64,000 bases of DNA from Syngnathus acus (taxonomy: Eukaryota; Chordata; Actinopteri; Syngnathiformes; Syngnathidae), in the NCBI RefSeq assembly GCF_901709675.1, contig NC_051093.1:7679553-7743552 (forward strand). The letters are read 5' to 3'. Below, piece by piece: positions 24,401 through 35,695 of the stretch; the stretch's first letter is position 1, and each line of letters opens with the position of its first letter. The position numbers and the translations under genes were made by a program. The notes under the pieces were generated by a model. The model had not been told where the DNA came from. It worked only from the letters and a program-made list of their open reading frames with translations, and made no database searches.

Positions 24401-27400
24401 GCAGATCCAACTTGGCCTTGGGAAGCTAACTTGGGTTGTGTTTGGCTTCCTGCTTTCACCATCTGGAGCAAAAACAATAGTCAGGATTGGATCCCATTTG
24501 CCTTGCTTGAGGTAAGCTTGAACGAGGTTGACGATACCTGTTGCACAGATGAAATGGAGTTGGTAGCTCTGAGGTTGAGGTTGCCAGTTGTAGGATGGAG
24601 CGTACTGTATGTTCTCAGGTTTGCAGGTGGTCCAGATGGGAATATGCTGGTGCATTTCTGCTCATCTGTCCATAAGCAGTGAACAAATAGATAGTTTTAA
24701 AACACAAACAAACCCATCAAATATCAAAAGACAGTTTACCTGCATTACTACTGGTCTGACCCTGCCTGACCCAGGTAGCAAAAGACTGGTGGAAGTTCTT
24801 ATCCTGCTGCAAGGAGACTGAAGAGCCCAATTTGGAGGCCAAGACCATCTTGGTTCCTGATGTGACCTGATTTGTCCTCTGGCCGGTGGACACAAGTGTA
24901 CTAAGAGAACTTGAAGTGCTGGATGACGACGTGGCGGCGGTGGTAGTGGTGGTCGTCGTCGTCGTAACAGTTTGCTCAAAGCGTTTCTAAAATGAGACAT
25001 TAGGTGAAACTTTATTGTACTACCGATCTAATCAAGGTCTTCTGAAACTATTTCAAAGATGACTCCTGACTGTCTTCTCACCTGCTGGGCAGCTAGTCTA
25101 GTCTGTTTAAGCTGATTCTCCAAATGAGCCTTGATATCCTCCGCACTTTTCAGGGTACTGACCATCTTCGGGGAATCTCCCTGTAATTTCTCCTTCTCCA
25201 ATCTGTAAGCGCAGGGAAAAGGGCAATTGGGTTATAAAATGTTTTTCCATTGAGGTACTTCAACGCCTTATTAGCTGAGACATGCTAGTGCTAGCTCCCA
25301 AAATAACACACAAAGTTCATCTCGGATGCTCACTTTTCTGCAAAGGCTCTGATCTCCCACAGCTCCAGATCTTCTTCAGGAATCCACGTCTCCACGGCAA
25401 TAGGTCCAGTTGGCTTTGTTGACTCCTGTTTCTTGGGCCTCAAGGCACTTGATCGTAGGCCTTTCCTTTGCGGAGTGGGAGTTTCTACACATGCAAAAGA
25501 GAAATAGTGAACCGGACAATCGCGAACATTAATTACGTAGTGACACACACACACTACTCAAATTTAGCAAATGTGATTTTTAGCTACCGACCCGCATCTG
25601 AAACCTTACCTTTTTGCGTGTCCTTGTTTCCAAGCGGACTGATAATCTTCCGAATACAGTATTCTGAGTAGATGCCATAAGGTCCTACATCTCTGCGTTT
25701 TATGATCTCTGTTGTGGTGATATCTGTGTCTGTCGTTTCTGGAAAATGTATCAAATACATTTGAACACTGCATTCACCAATCCCATTCTCAAATAAAGGA
25801 GCAGCCCCACCTTTCCGCGTTAGTCCTACACCAACTGTCGGCTTCACGGCCATGTCATCCCACCTTAGGCAGGCCCAGAGCAACCTGAGCATCAGGCTAA
25901 CTCCTGCCAGAGATCTCATTGTCTGAAGACGGTACCTAAGTAGGGAGAAAATAGAACACAAAACAAAAAAATCTATTTATAGCATTGGAGAATAAGATAT
26001 GAAACATCTAGTGTGATGCCAACCTCCATGTAATTCCAAACGTAGGTCGAGGTGAGGGATAGGGCCATATATCCAGAGCCGGCTTGGCATTGTAGTTGAA
26101 GATGGGAACCTCTCGGAAACCTCCTCTCCTCGCCAGCCTCTTCAGGTCATCATTGGGCAAGACGAAGATGCTCTTTTTGCTGCTTTTGGTGACAAATTTG
26201 CGATAGGATGGCAGGGCTGTGCCGGAGCGTGCCTTCTTATATTTGGTGAATTTGAGAAGACTGACTCTTTCGCAAGTGCTATACTCTTTGCTGATCATCA
26301 TGGAGCTGTTAGCGGTGGTGGCCAGCTTTGTAGTGGTCACATCTGCGCTGACGGGCTTAGAACTTTGGGAGACGGTTGATACTGGCTTTGTGGAAGAGAC
26401 TGTATTATTTGAAGTTTGGGTGTTTTGAGATTCTTGCGTGGATGACTGGCTACGATTAAGGCAGGAAGTTTGGGAATGAGCAGCCACCGCCCCATCTGAA
26501 CTTTTATTACTTGCTACATTTGGGGGCTCTCCTGTATCAGACACATGATTTTCTAATTTGGGGAGCTTCGAGGGAGGTGGATGAGCGTCGTTTTGGGAGA
26601 GACTTCCATTCATCAGCGGCTTGGCGGGCTCTTTGTTGTCTTGATTGCTTAGGTTTGAATTTGATGGAAGAGTGAGTCCACTTTCTCCATTGACCTGCTC
26701 CGCATTGATTTTGCTTTGGTCAGCCTGCCTACTGCCTTGCTCCATTTCCTCGTAATTCCGTTTCTTTGTGTTCTCGCTCGTGGGCGGCGCCTCCGGTTTG
26801 CGAGCTTTCTCCTGGCTTTCTATCGCTTCCGATTTAAAATTATTTTTACCGTTGAGCCCCGCGTTTCCTCCGTTCACTTTGCCGTGCGCTTCGGCACCTC
26901 CGCTACGATTGACCGCTGCGGATTCCAATTTGATATCCGGGTTTATTTTCGGCTCATTCTGTTCCTGATCATAGTCGAGCTTTTTCGCGAAGCCGTCTTT
27001 CACTTGCTTGTCATCTTTTTTAACACACGGAGTCAAAGCGGGCAGCTGTTTGGCTTCAGTCTTGACGACAGAAGTCGACCTTGCGGAAACCATTTTTGAC
27101 AGCAGCGCTGCCGGTCTCAAGCGTTCCAGTCTCTGCTTCTCCTCTATGGTGAACTGTTTGACACGCCGCTCCAAGAGTCCGTCCAATTTGGAAGGCTTCA
27201 CCTTCTGCTTATAAGCGGTTCGCAAATGAAATCCTTCGCTGACATTGACAACGTCATATAAAGGCGTCTCCTCTTTAGGTCGGTCAACTTTCTGGATGGG
27301 CTCGGTTTTTACGGGCTGCGCGGCAGGCGAGGAAGGGTCCTTGTTTTCAATATTTTCTAGAACAACAGGAGAATAAAATAAAGTCATGCCTGAAGAGTGA

Positions 27401-30400
27401 TAAGGCAATCATTCATAAATATTGGCGTCTGAAAAGTCATACTTGCAAAAAAGTAAAAAATGAAGCTCAGTCACTGCGTCGCTGAAATTAGACACTGTTC
27501 TAATTTGGATGTATCACTATTTTTAATAACAAGACTACAAATCTATCAATTACCTTCATTTGTTGCTGCTGCCGGACTGGGTTCAACCTCCATTTTCTTC
27601 TCTTCTACCTTTTCTTGTTCCTCTTCTGTGGGTGTCCCTTCTTTTACTGCGGCACTCACGGAGACCTGCTGCTTGTCCTCGTCTGAATTTTGAGAAGTTT
27701 GCATTTCATCCTCTGCCTTTTTCTCTTTATTCGTGTCGGCACGGTTTTCCTTGGCTGTTATGAAGACAAAAAATAGATATGCTGGCATCTGTTGAATAGT
27801 TAGGTACGCTACTTTATTCTTTACCTTTCAGTTCTTTTCTGTAGTTGACGTTTGTGTTTCCTGGTAATTTGGGAAGAAAGCGTGGCACTCGAGTCTTACT
27901 GACCCAGCTCCAGCCACCGTAGCCCGTCACTCTGTACTCCTCACCCTTTTGTTTCCATACCTAGGCAGAACAAAACAACCAGACATTACAAATAAAAACA
28001 ATAGATTTTTTTTTTCTTCCACTATGTCATTCACACATACTGCTTTGACATTAGTTGTATTCTATAAATGACTATAGATTTTTTTTTTTACCTGGTGTTT
28101 GATGTTAATGCTGTACTTCACCCACGTAGCCTGCTGCAGCGTCTCCTCATCCTCCAGTTTTTTCTCCCGTTTCTTTACCTTCTCCTTCTCTTCACGTTCC
28201 ATGGCGGTCATGCGATGTAGCCTGGGACAGGAGAAATTTCACTTTAAAATCTCACGAGGGCTAAAATCACAAACGATGTCGTATTATTTGACAGTTACAC
28301 GGTTCGGGGATAGTGTTCCGAACGTCACCTTGTGTGTCCGAGAGAATCTTTCCACACGGGCAGCATGACAACTGGTTTGATGGCACATTCCAGTATGGCC
28401 AAGGCCAGAGCAAATTCCCTGGCTTTGCTGCACATTTGCACTGCTTTGTTCCAGTTGGTTCTAGAAAAAAAAAAAAAGAATATTGGAAAAAAAGATTTGC
28501 ACGGAGATTGGACTGTTATCTTATTGACCCGTTCTAACCTGTGTGAGGCCCAGTTAAGGTGCATAAATGGTGACGGGACGTTGCTCTCGAGTTGGATGAT
28601 GTTAAAACGCAAGGTGGTGATGGTCAGGCTGCGAGATCCATAAATGGATCCGTTCCATTTGAACTCCGATGCGGGCGTCAAGCTGAACTTGTGGGAAAGG
28701 TGGCGCCTTTTGTCGTTGTCCTCCCGGTGCTGATGCTTGTTGAGGGCCAGGACGTTGGTGCTGGACTGGTTGTGGTACACTCTATATTTACCTTCCTGAC
28801 CTAGTTTGAACAAGTTGTTCAAGTTCACTGCAAGGTCGCTTTTGAAGGCGCTGGACTGTGACGTTTCCACATCCGAGCGCACGGGGGACGACTGTAACAC
28901 GGGAGAGGTTTTGTTGGCTAAATGACATCACAAAAATCATTTCCGTCCGTTTCATTGAATCATTTGCGTCACCTCTTTGCTCTTTCTGAAAATTTGGTTC
29001 ATAGAGTCCAGTCCTGATCCCGTTGCTCTGCCGCGCTTCAGATGTTCATTATACTCCTCTGTCAATCAGAGAGCAAATGAAATTACTTCAGTACAATAAC
29101 AAACCACAAAAGCATCTCTGATTGGCCAAAAATGTAAATACTGTTTTGCATAATCACTTACCTGTCCCATCTTGGCTGGTAAAAGAAGAGCGAGAGGACC
29201 TCTCAGACAAGTCCGGCAAGTCGGTGACCTCACAACCTGCTTCGGGATGCTCGTCAAGAGTTTGTGCCGGCGTGGACTCGTTGCTCTGCTTGGCTTTTGC
29301 GTTCTCGTCTTTAAAAAAAAAAAAAAAAAGTTAGTGACAGTGAGTTCGAATCTGGTGAACCGAGTGGCGTGTACAGGCAATTTATTTGCAAGGTAGAAGA
29401 TTGATGAGATTGGGTTAGATGGGCTGAGGAGAAGGCTTGGAAAAGATGTTGGTTTAATTTGCACAGTGGGGTATTGCTTGAATGGGCTCACAGGTGAAGG
29501 ATATTGGACAGTGTAGAATAAGCCTAATGGGACAATAAGCAGTGGAGCTAGCAAAGGGATAATTAGGAAAGGTTTAGTTGCCCTATATTAGCGGGCAGGC
29601 AATTGCATTTGCACAAAAAGGGGAGGAGCAAATGCTCAAAATGGCTCAAGATGCAGCGGAAAGCCACACGTGGCTACTGAGCGTGGGTCAGTGTGACTCA
29701 GGAGTACCTGTCCTATCCTGGTTTGCCACTGGAGGGGATTCCCGACCCTCCTCGGCTTCTATATTTGAATCGGGAATTTCAGTTGAATCTTGGGGGGCTG
29801 AGTTGGACTTAGAATCAGACACGCAGCTCTCCCGGGTATCAATCGGGATGACGGCGGCTGTGGCGCGTGAGAATACATGTACAGGTTTTTAGATATATTT
29901 TAACGGTGACTGCATGTGAATGAGTGGTGATCCAAGTCATGCGCATAGAATTATTCGGTTCTCGTTTACCTGGCGGAGTAACCGCTTCGTTGGGCTCAGC
30001 GTCTTGATGTTCTCCGTCACCAGGCTGCGATGAGACTTTGGTAGAATCCTCCGCAGACGGTCCAGAACTTTTTTCTGCTTGCGGCTTCACTTCCTCTGCT
30101 GGCTTGTTTGTTTTCCGCCCTTCCCGTCTGAGCTTTAAACGTTCTGTGACCATCTCTATCACAAAATAGACACGGACAAATTGGCATCGGCATGTCAATC
30201 TTCATAAAAAAAATAAAAACAATTCCTACCGTTGACAGCTGTGAGGTAGGCTTTATTGTTTCCACGAGCTTTATTAGTGAGGTCCTCTGTGATGTCCATA
30301 TGAGTCTGAACTTCGGCCTTCATCTCCTCCAGACTGGCACAAAGGTCCATCTCCCAGTACTCCTTATCCAGACACTCAAGGAGCTCTTCAAGCTGGGCTC

Positions 30401-32556
30401 TGCTGCTGTAGTACCAGATCTTTTTCTTCTCGTGTTCCCCGTCCTCTTCACTGGCAAGGAATTGACAACAAGAACATTAGACAAGATGATAAAACCATTA
30501 CAGGTGAGTGTTTAATTATTTTGTTGATAAAAAATTGTAATTGAACATATCATAGTTACTAGATATTACATTTATGGTGTCTCGTCTTGCATGTATTTAA
30601 CTAGCAATCGTGACTGCCTTTGTTCCAAAGTGGTCTTGACTTACACAATAATCCTTCTGCTGAGAAACCAATATTTCCTCTGATGGCGATCGTATCCGAT
30701 AGGCTCCTGGCGTATGTAGGGCCTGTTCTTCTGCGCTTCCGTCACACAATCGGTCACACCGGGTACTTTATGCGCCACGCAGATCTCACACTGCCACTCG
30801 TCTTCCGGAACCTCCGTGAGTGGTGGCTTCACGCACTCCAAGTGGTAAACGGCAGAGCAGGTCTCGCAGCAGAGCAGGTCACCGAGGCGGTGACACACCC
30901 GACAGTGGTCGTCGTATTGCATGACGCCGTCGGACATCAGTTCTTCACGTGCGATGTTGGTGGTAAGAAACTGGTTGACCAGGAATTGAAGCACCTTGAT
31001 TTTACTTTCAACAGGACCAAAAGGATAATCATCCAGTTCTTGATAGGGCAGGACGTAGTGGTACTCTGCGTCACTCTCACAATAAGCGCGTAACACCTCG
31101 GGCCACGTCATGCCGTCGATGAAGTACAGTGTGGAGTTGACGCTGTCCTTAAGGTCGGCGGGCCCAAAGCTCGTGTTGGATGTTTCCTCTTCATGAAGGA
31201 TGGCCTTCAGCAGAGCAATGTGGGTCTCTGCAATTAAAGTGCATTGTTCCTGGCCGATAAGTGCTGCGCAAAAGTCCTCGAAACGGAAGGGGGACAGTCG
31301 CAGGACAGCGCTGAAGTTCCGGAGCACCTCGTAGATGGAGGTTGCGTTTAGCAGCTCTTCGCTAGGCACCAGGAGATCCTCGGAAGATGTGGGTAGCTCG
31401 AGAGGGGGAATGTTTTTCTCCTCTAGGATGGGGGTGCGGGGTCGGGGGGTGAGGGCCTTTTTTCTCCCTGTAGGACACACATGGGCATTAGAAAATGATG
31501 CTCTCCTCATAAACATTTGCCGTTACTGAGCTTCTGTTGGTGACCTCATCTTCACACTGCCCTTCTACAAAGTTAAATGAATAATAGTTCAAATATTATC
31601 TATTGACAGTTAACTTTATTTTATAGTTGAATACTTTTCAGTGTACCTTTACTTTTACTCAAGTACAAGAGTGGAACCAGTACATCTAACTTGTATGTAT
31701 TGATGTGCTAATTTTCCTTGCTAACATTAGCATTCAAATCTACTACTCACACGAGTCCAAAAATACGCAAGTCCAGATTCGTATATTTCGAATTGGACAC
31801 ACAAAATATGTGACCAGAACGTAAACATGCAAAGAGTAGCTCCCGTAAGCTAACTTGCCAATCCACCTGCCTGCGATAACCACCAAGCACACACTGCGTG
31901 CGGCCTGTGTTGCATACATTGTGCATTCTCCATTTTGAACAATAACCTTAGTGCTTCGTGCAGCCCTTGATGGGGAACGGCTTGAATTAAGAGCCACGTC
32001 GCTCATGATAACGCCAAATTGGTACATTTGGAGTTGAATTACCCGGAGTGCTGGCGTGCGTGCTCTGACTCCGAAAGCTACTCTCCGTACAGTAGCTGGC
32101 ATCCTCCTCCACCTCCTCCTCCTCCGGCTCGTCCAGCACATCATCAAGGCAGTCCGAGTCTTCTTTGAGGGCCTCGTCCTCTTCGGACTGAGGGTCCTCA
32201 ACCGGCTCTTCTTCCTCCGATCTCAAACTGACAGCGTCGTCGTCCTCGTCGCTCTCGTGGTCGTCGTATACCACCGTTTTGTAGCCAGGCGTCTTCCTGC
32301 CTCCGCGACCCCCTCTTCCTCCGCGGCCACCTCTGCCTCGTCGTCCCCGACCTCGAGTCGAGATGACAGATCCCACTTTCTTTTTTCTGGTCGGCTTGGG
32401 TGTTTCCCGAACAGGACTGACCACGTCCTCGTCCCCACTGTCTCGGAAGCGAGGTTTAATATTCCTCCTCGGCCTCAAGCCCCTCGTCGCAGCCGGAGCT
32501 GGCGATTGCTCCTCGGTTGCTAGCGGTTTGGGCGGCCTGCCCCTTTTCCCTCTCAT
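18942..32556 (-). CDS. bptf: Nucleosome-remodeling factor subunit BPTF (complete, 30 coding exons)
   Basis: BPTF is the largest subunit of the NURF chromatin remodeler. It reads histone marks and recruits the ISWI ATPase in the nucleus. The 30 exons total 9390 bases, or 3129 aa plus stop (human about 3046). Domain order is a basic Gly-Arg N-terminus, an acidic run, a DDT domain (about residues 205-265), PHD finger 1 (about 359-405), conserved central blocks, a Gln-rich region, a basic RE/RD linker, two C-terminal PHD fingers (about 2899-2951 and 2958-3012) and a bromodomain (about 3040-3125). Exon coordinates are in the four part entries below. Every junction is GT-AG and the frame is open throughout. 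The start ATG gives [10 protein letters not shown], like the human N-terminus. The last exon, and so the C-terminal RLSDS tail, is the least certain part. Confidence 0.93.
19896..19948. repeat. Repeat 3' tail with (ATTCT)n
   Basis: AATTTCGTTGTACATGTGAC followed by AATGACAATGAAGATC and ATTCTATTCTATTC resembles the 3' end of a common fish LINE or SINE family, which ends in such a pentamer tail. It lies in the BPTF intron between exons 27 and 28. The body of the element was not seen. The family name is not certain. Confidence 0.5.
21577..25202 (-). CDS. bptf: BPTF part 3: exons 17-23, poly-Thr, Ser/Pro and Gln-rich region
   Basis: Exons 25082-25202, 24740-24986, 24538-24665, 24214-24462, 23101-24130, 21722-23013 and 21577-21659. 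Exon 18 has a Thr run encoded by ACG/ACC repeats, then [13 protein letters not shown] and [14 protein letters not shown], both matching human BPTF. Exons 20-21 carry [20 protein letters not shown] and [17 protein letters not shown], also well conserved. Exon 22 (about residues 2198-2628) is dominated by Gln-x dipeptides (QVQVQFQ types) and a CAG-type poly-Gln tract near 21828-21875. It ends in [13 protein letters not shown] and [11 protein letters not shown], conserved with human. Such Gln-rich regions are likely disordered and active in transcription contacts. Confidence 0.9.
25334..30155 (-). CDS. bptf: BPTF part 2: exons 4-16, variable linkers and central conserved blocks
   Basis: Exons 29970-30155, 29708-29857, 29162-29308, 28973-29058, 28539-28891, 28329-28460, 28092-28221, 27825-27960, 27554-27754, 26024-27356, 25811-25935, 25610-25738 and 25334-25484. 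Exons 4-7 are polar, poorly conserved linkers placed by splice sites and frame. Exons 8-11 hold a strongly conserved block ([57 protein letters not shown]). The large exon 13 (about residues 1027-1471) is Ser/Asn-rich and ends in [18 protein letters not shown] and [15 protein letters not shown]. Exons 14-16 contain [20 protein letters not shown] and [10 protein letters not shown]. Between exons 7 and 8 a block well conserved in mammals could not be found. Confidence 0.88.
30230..32556 (-). CDS. bptf: BPTF part 1: exons 1-3, acidic N-terminus, DDT domain, PHD finger 1
   Basis: Exons 32043-32556, 30645-31467 and 30230-30450. Exon 1 encodes a Pro/Lys/Arg-rich start, Gly-Arg repeats ([12 protein letters not shown]), [13 protein letters not shown] and a long Glu/Asp run, ending [11 protein letters not shown] as in human BPTF. 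Exon 2 carries the DDT domain ([23 protein letters not shown]), which in this family contacts the ISWI partner, and then PHD1 with Cys4-His-Cys3 spacing ([27 protein letters not shown]). Exon 3 continues with [15 protein letters not shown] and [14 protein letters not shown]. Identity to mammalian BPTF is high in DDT and PHD1 and low in the acidic run, as expected of a disordered segment. Confidence 0.95.
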
Positions 32557-32830
32557 GATAGGCAAAGGCTATCAGTTGAAAATCCCAGTGATTGCGTAAT
32601 CTTAGCCGACGAGGAAGCGAGCGAAAAGCGGTCCCCCCACAGTACCGGAGCTGTCGGGGTCGGCGCTGAGCATGCAATCCTCGGGTGTGAAAGCTCAAAA
32701 TGTTAGCCCGGCGTCCCGTTCGGGTTCGCCTAGAGCCGCCATTTTTCTTTTCTGTCTCTGGCTCAACAAACACTACAGGCCCCTACCACTCGGGTCACGT
32801 GGTACAGTTGCTAGCTCCGGAGTGGTAACA
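32557..32830 (-). promoter_or_regulatory. bptf: BPTF 5' UTR and CpG promoter
   Basis: The region upstream of the BPTF ATG is CpG-rich. At 32735-32745 the minus strand reads AAAATGGCGGC, a full match to the YY1 motif AANATGGCGGC, in the orientation usual just downstream of a start site. A palindromic E-box CACGTG lies at 32796-32801. There is no TATA box. This layout is typical of a broadly expressed gene. Confidence 0.6.
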
Positions 32831-35695
32831 ATAACCGAGAAATTTTTATTTATTTATCATTACAAGTAATATTGACATTATTATTATTGACATAATTTCG
32901 TGTCAATTTAATTCATTTGGTGTTTTTCACTTTATCCTCTCAACTGCGGGTGATCCTCCATTGATGCTATGCAATGTATTGTATTTTATATTATATTTAT
33001 TGTACTTTATTCAAATTAAATTATCACAGCACATTTAACCACATATATACGCTCAGCATAATAAGCAACAAAGTGAATTCAATTAGCACATTTGAGGTGT
33101 AATTAAGAGAAATTTAAATCTAATTTAAATACCGTAATGTTAAATCATGTACAATGTGTAACCAGTAGGTGGCAGTAAAATCACATGCAATTTAGGAGAA
33201 ACAAATGAAGCAGTGACTGGGAGACAAAAACTGCTGTTGCACACATTGTAAAAAAAAAAAAATCCTTTTTGTCTTCATGGACTACAATTGTCTTTTTAGC
33301 AATCATAATGACCATATATTATATACATATATGATAGCAAACTGCAGTTTGATGGAAGATTGCAGAAGGTCAGAAAGCCAGAGTGGTAACGTCAAGATGA
33401 AACTGGTGATTGTAAACCAGTTTGACCGAGATTTTGCCAGTGAGGCACAGTCAACCTGCTTTTAGCTCACATAAGTAAACCGCACATGTGAGTGTGGTCA
33501 AGCTTAAGAGCAAAGAATATAGCGTACGGTACAGAATATAATGAAAATACAATTGCAGGCTGTATGGAGGGAAGGTTAACTACCCAAGCATGCAATCAAC
33601 TCAAACTTGGTCTGGCAGGCTGCTATTAGGCCTGTAAATGACCCAGAAGTCTTAGCTTATGATAATACATTATCATTCATCATAATTGTTTTTCTTGCAA
33701 GTCCTAACTATACCTCTGGTGGCGTATATCAACAAACGTACTCTTGACCACCGTTCCCAGTGGTGCAATAAACCGCAGGATCCCGTGGCTTCATTGTTAT
33801 ATTTTACTGCTGGTTTTATTTCAAAGCTGAACCTCACAAAATGTCAATATTTCCCTGCCTTGTTAATTCAATTTGCTAATAAAAATTGTATTGTAAAATG
33901 TGTCTAGTCTATTCTTGAACTCTCTATATAAAATATCACAATTTCACCTATTGCGTCTATGTTATATAATTATTTTAATACTTATACTACTGATTAATCT
34001 TTGTGTTTAGGAGTGACCTCTTGACAGACTCAAGCTTATCGGGGGCCCTTTTTTGGCCCCTCAGAACCGCTACTGCAGGATGAATCAGCAAAAGGTCCAG
34101 ATTGGCTGTTAACAGTGGCGGAAGTCAATCGTAGCTAACGAGCCGGCTAACTAATTAATGTAAGCTAAAGCAAGTACCCAACAAACAATCACTTGCGATA
34201 TGGTAACCGCTATTTCACCATGCCGACAATACATATTTTAATTTTGTATAACTGAATTACCCAACAGGTGGCATGTTTTAATCACCTGTTAGCCACTAGG
34301 AAGCAAGCGGGAATTGCTAACCTTTGCAGGGCAGATAAATATTTTAAATGCAAGTGTAGGACATGACCTGACCTTTTCCACAGGCTCTTGATTTAATATG
34401 TTACAGGGGAGGAGGTTCAACTTCAACTCACTGCTGACTCCAATATGATTAACAGCACTAACCAAGGTAGAAAAATAGGAGCTAAACTGAGGGGACAGTC
34501 CACAGCAAATAACACACTGCACACCTCTCGCACAAATTTAAACTCAAGTTTACTATTGCATTTTAGATCCATCCATGATTTTGCAAAAGGCCAAAGGATG
34601 ACTCACAAATAGAGACTCATTCAAACAAATAACCCTCACCACATGAATGTAAACCACAAACTGATGAAAATCAAAAACTGATTAAAAAATGCTTCAAGTG
34701 AGGAAACATTTATTTAGCTTTTGCTCATTAAGCACGGAGCACAAACTAAACACACTTTTCTGATTTAGTGATGCAAGGTATGGCCCCTAGGAATGTGTAT
34801 GACACCTGTTATTTAGACTGAAAGAAAAAGGTTAAATATATCATGTGAATTCCATAAGCAGGTCATTTAAACGCAAATGATAATCTCTTGAACCTCAATG
34901 CCCCGTCCCTTGCAAATCCTTCAATCATCTTAAAATACTGGCTGGATGCAACATATAATAAACAGCCTGCAGGCAACAAGGTACAATTAACATGCACCAT
35001 CTTGACAAAATAGGTCAACATCCAAGAAGGGGAAATAAAACATCCATAAAATTGACAGAGAATTATTCAACAGGGGAAAACTTGACCAAACACAAATGTC
35101 CAAATATTTTGTTTTCGCAGACTTTCAGACCAGGATTTATTTCATGAGAACATTCTTTCATTCAAATTAAAGCGAGATGTCAGTTAATGCGTCACGGGTG
35201 CCTTGAATTGAATGGGAGCACTGAAGCAGGCTGATATCTTCCATAAATAGAAGAGTCCAGATAAGTAAAAAAAAATGCTGATGTAACAAACGTGTTTAAA
35301 AGACTCAAACGACCATGGAGAAGAATGCGATTGGACCAAAGACAAAAAACAGTGTGTGTGGTCTGTGCCAGATTAAAAACAGTGTCATTGATGCTTTGTT
35401 AGACAGACACTCACCATGAGGCTGTCGCAGATAAAACTGTCTCACTGACCCATTCAGCAGGCGGTCAAAAGTGCCTGTGGGCAGAAGAGCACAACCAGTG
35501 ATTCATCTTAGCATACAAGTGAGCAGAGCCTTAAAAACCTTACCCCACTGTGAACTACATTGCAGTGTAAAATCTTCACTTATGCTCTGGGCAGGACCTG
35601 CATAAACACATGACAATGATTTCATAGCACTTACCTCTGATGTCACCCTGATAATATTCACAACCCTCTCAAATGGTTGCAAAGAACACACACAC
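32831..35695. other. BPTF-GRB2 intergenic region
   Basis: This AT-rich stretch lies between the BPTF promoter and the GRB2 3' end. No convincing gene, tRNA or long ORF was found on either strand. It includes one exact CTCF core match at 33162-33175 and a GC-rich inverted word pair (GGGGGCCC, GGCCCC) near 34040-34062. Confidence 0.5.
33162..33175 (+). promoter_or_regulatory. CTCF core consensus match upstream of BPTF
   Basis: CCAGTAGGTGGCAG matches the CTCF core CCASYAGRKGGCRS at every position. It lies about 600 bp upstream of the BPTF ATG in otherwise AT-rich DNA. Binding is unproven. Confidence 0.5.

Noticed and set aside
32056-32523. Plus-strand ORF of 155 codons opposite BPTF exon 1
   Set aside because: Antisense shadow of the acidic and Gly-Arg coding sequence.
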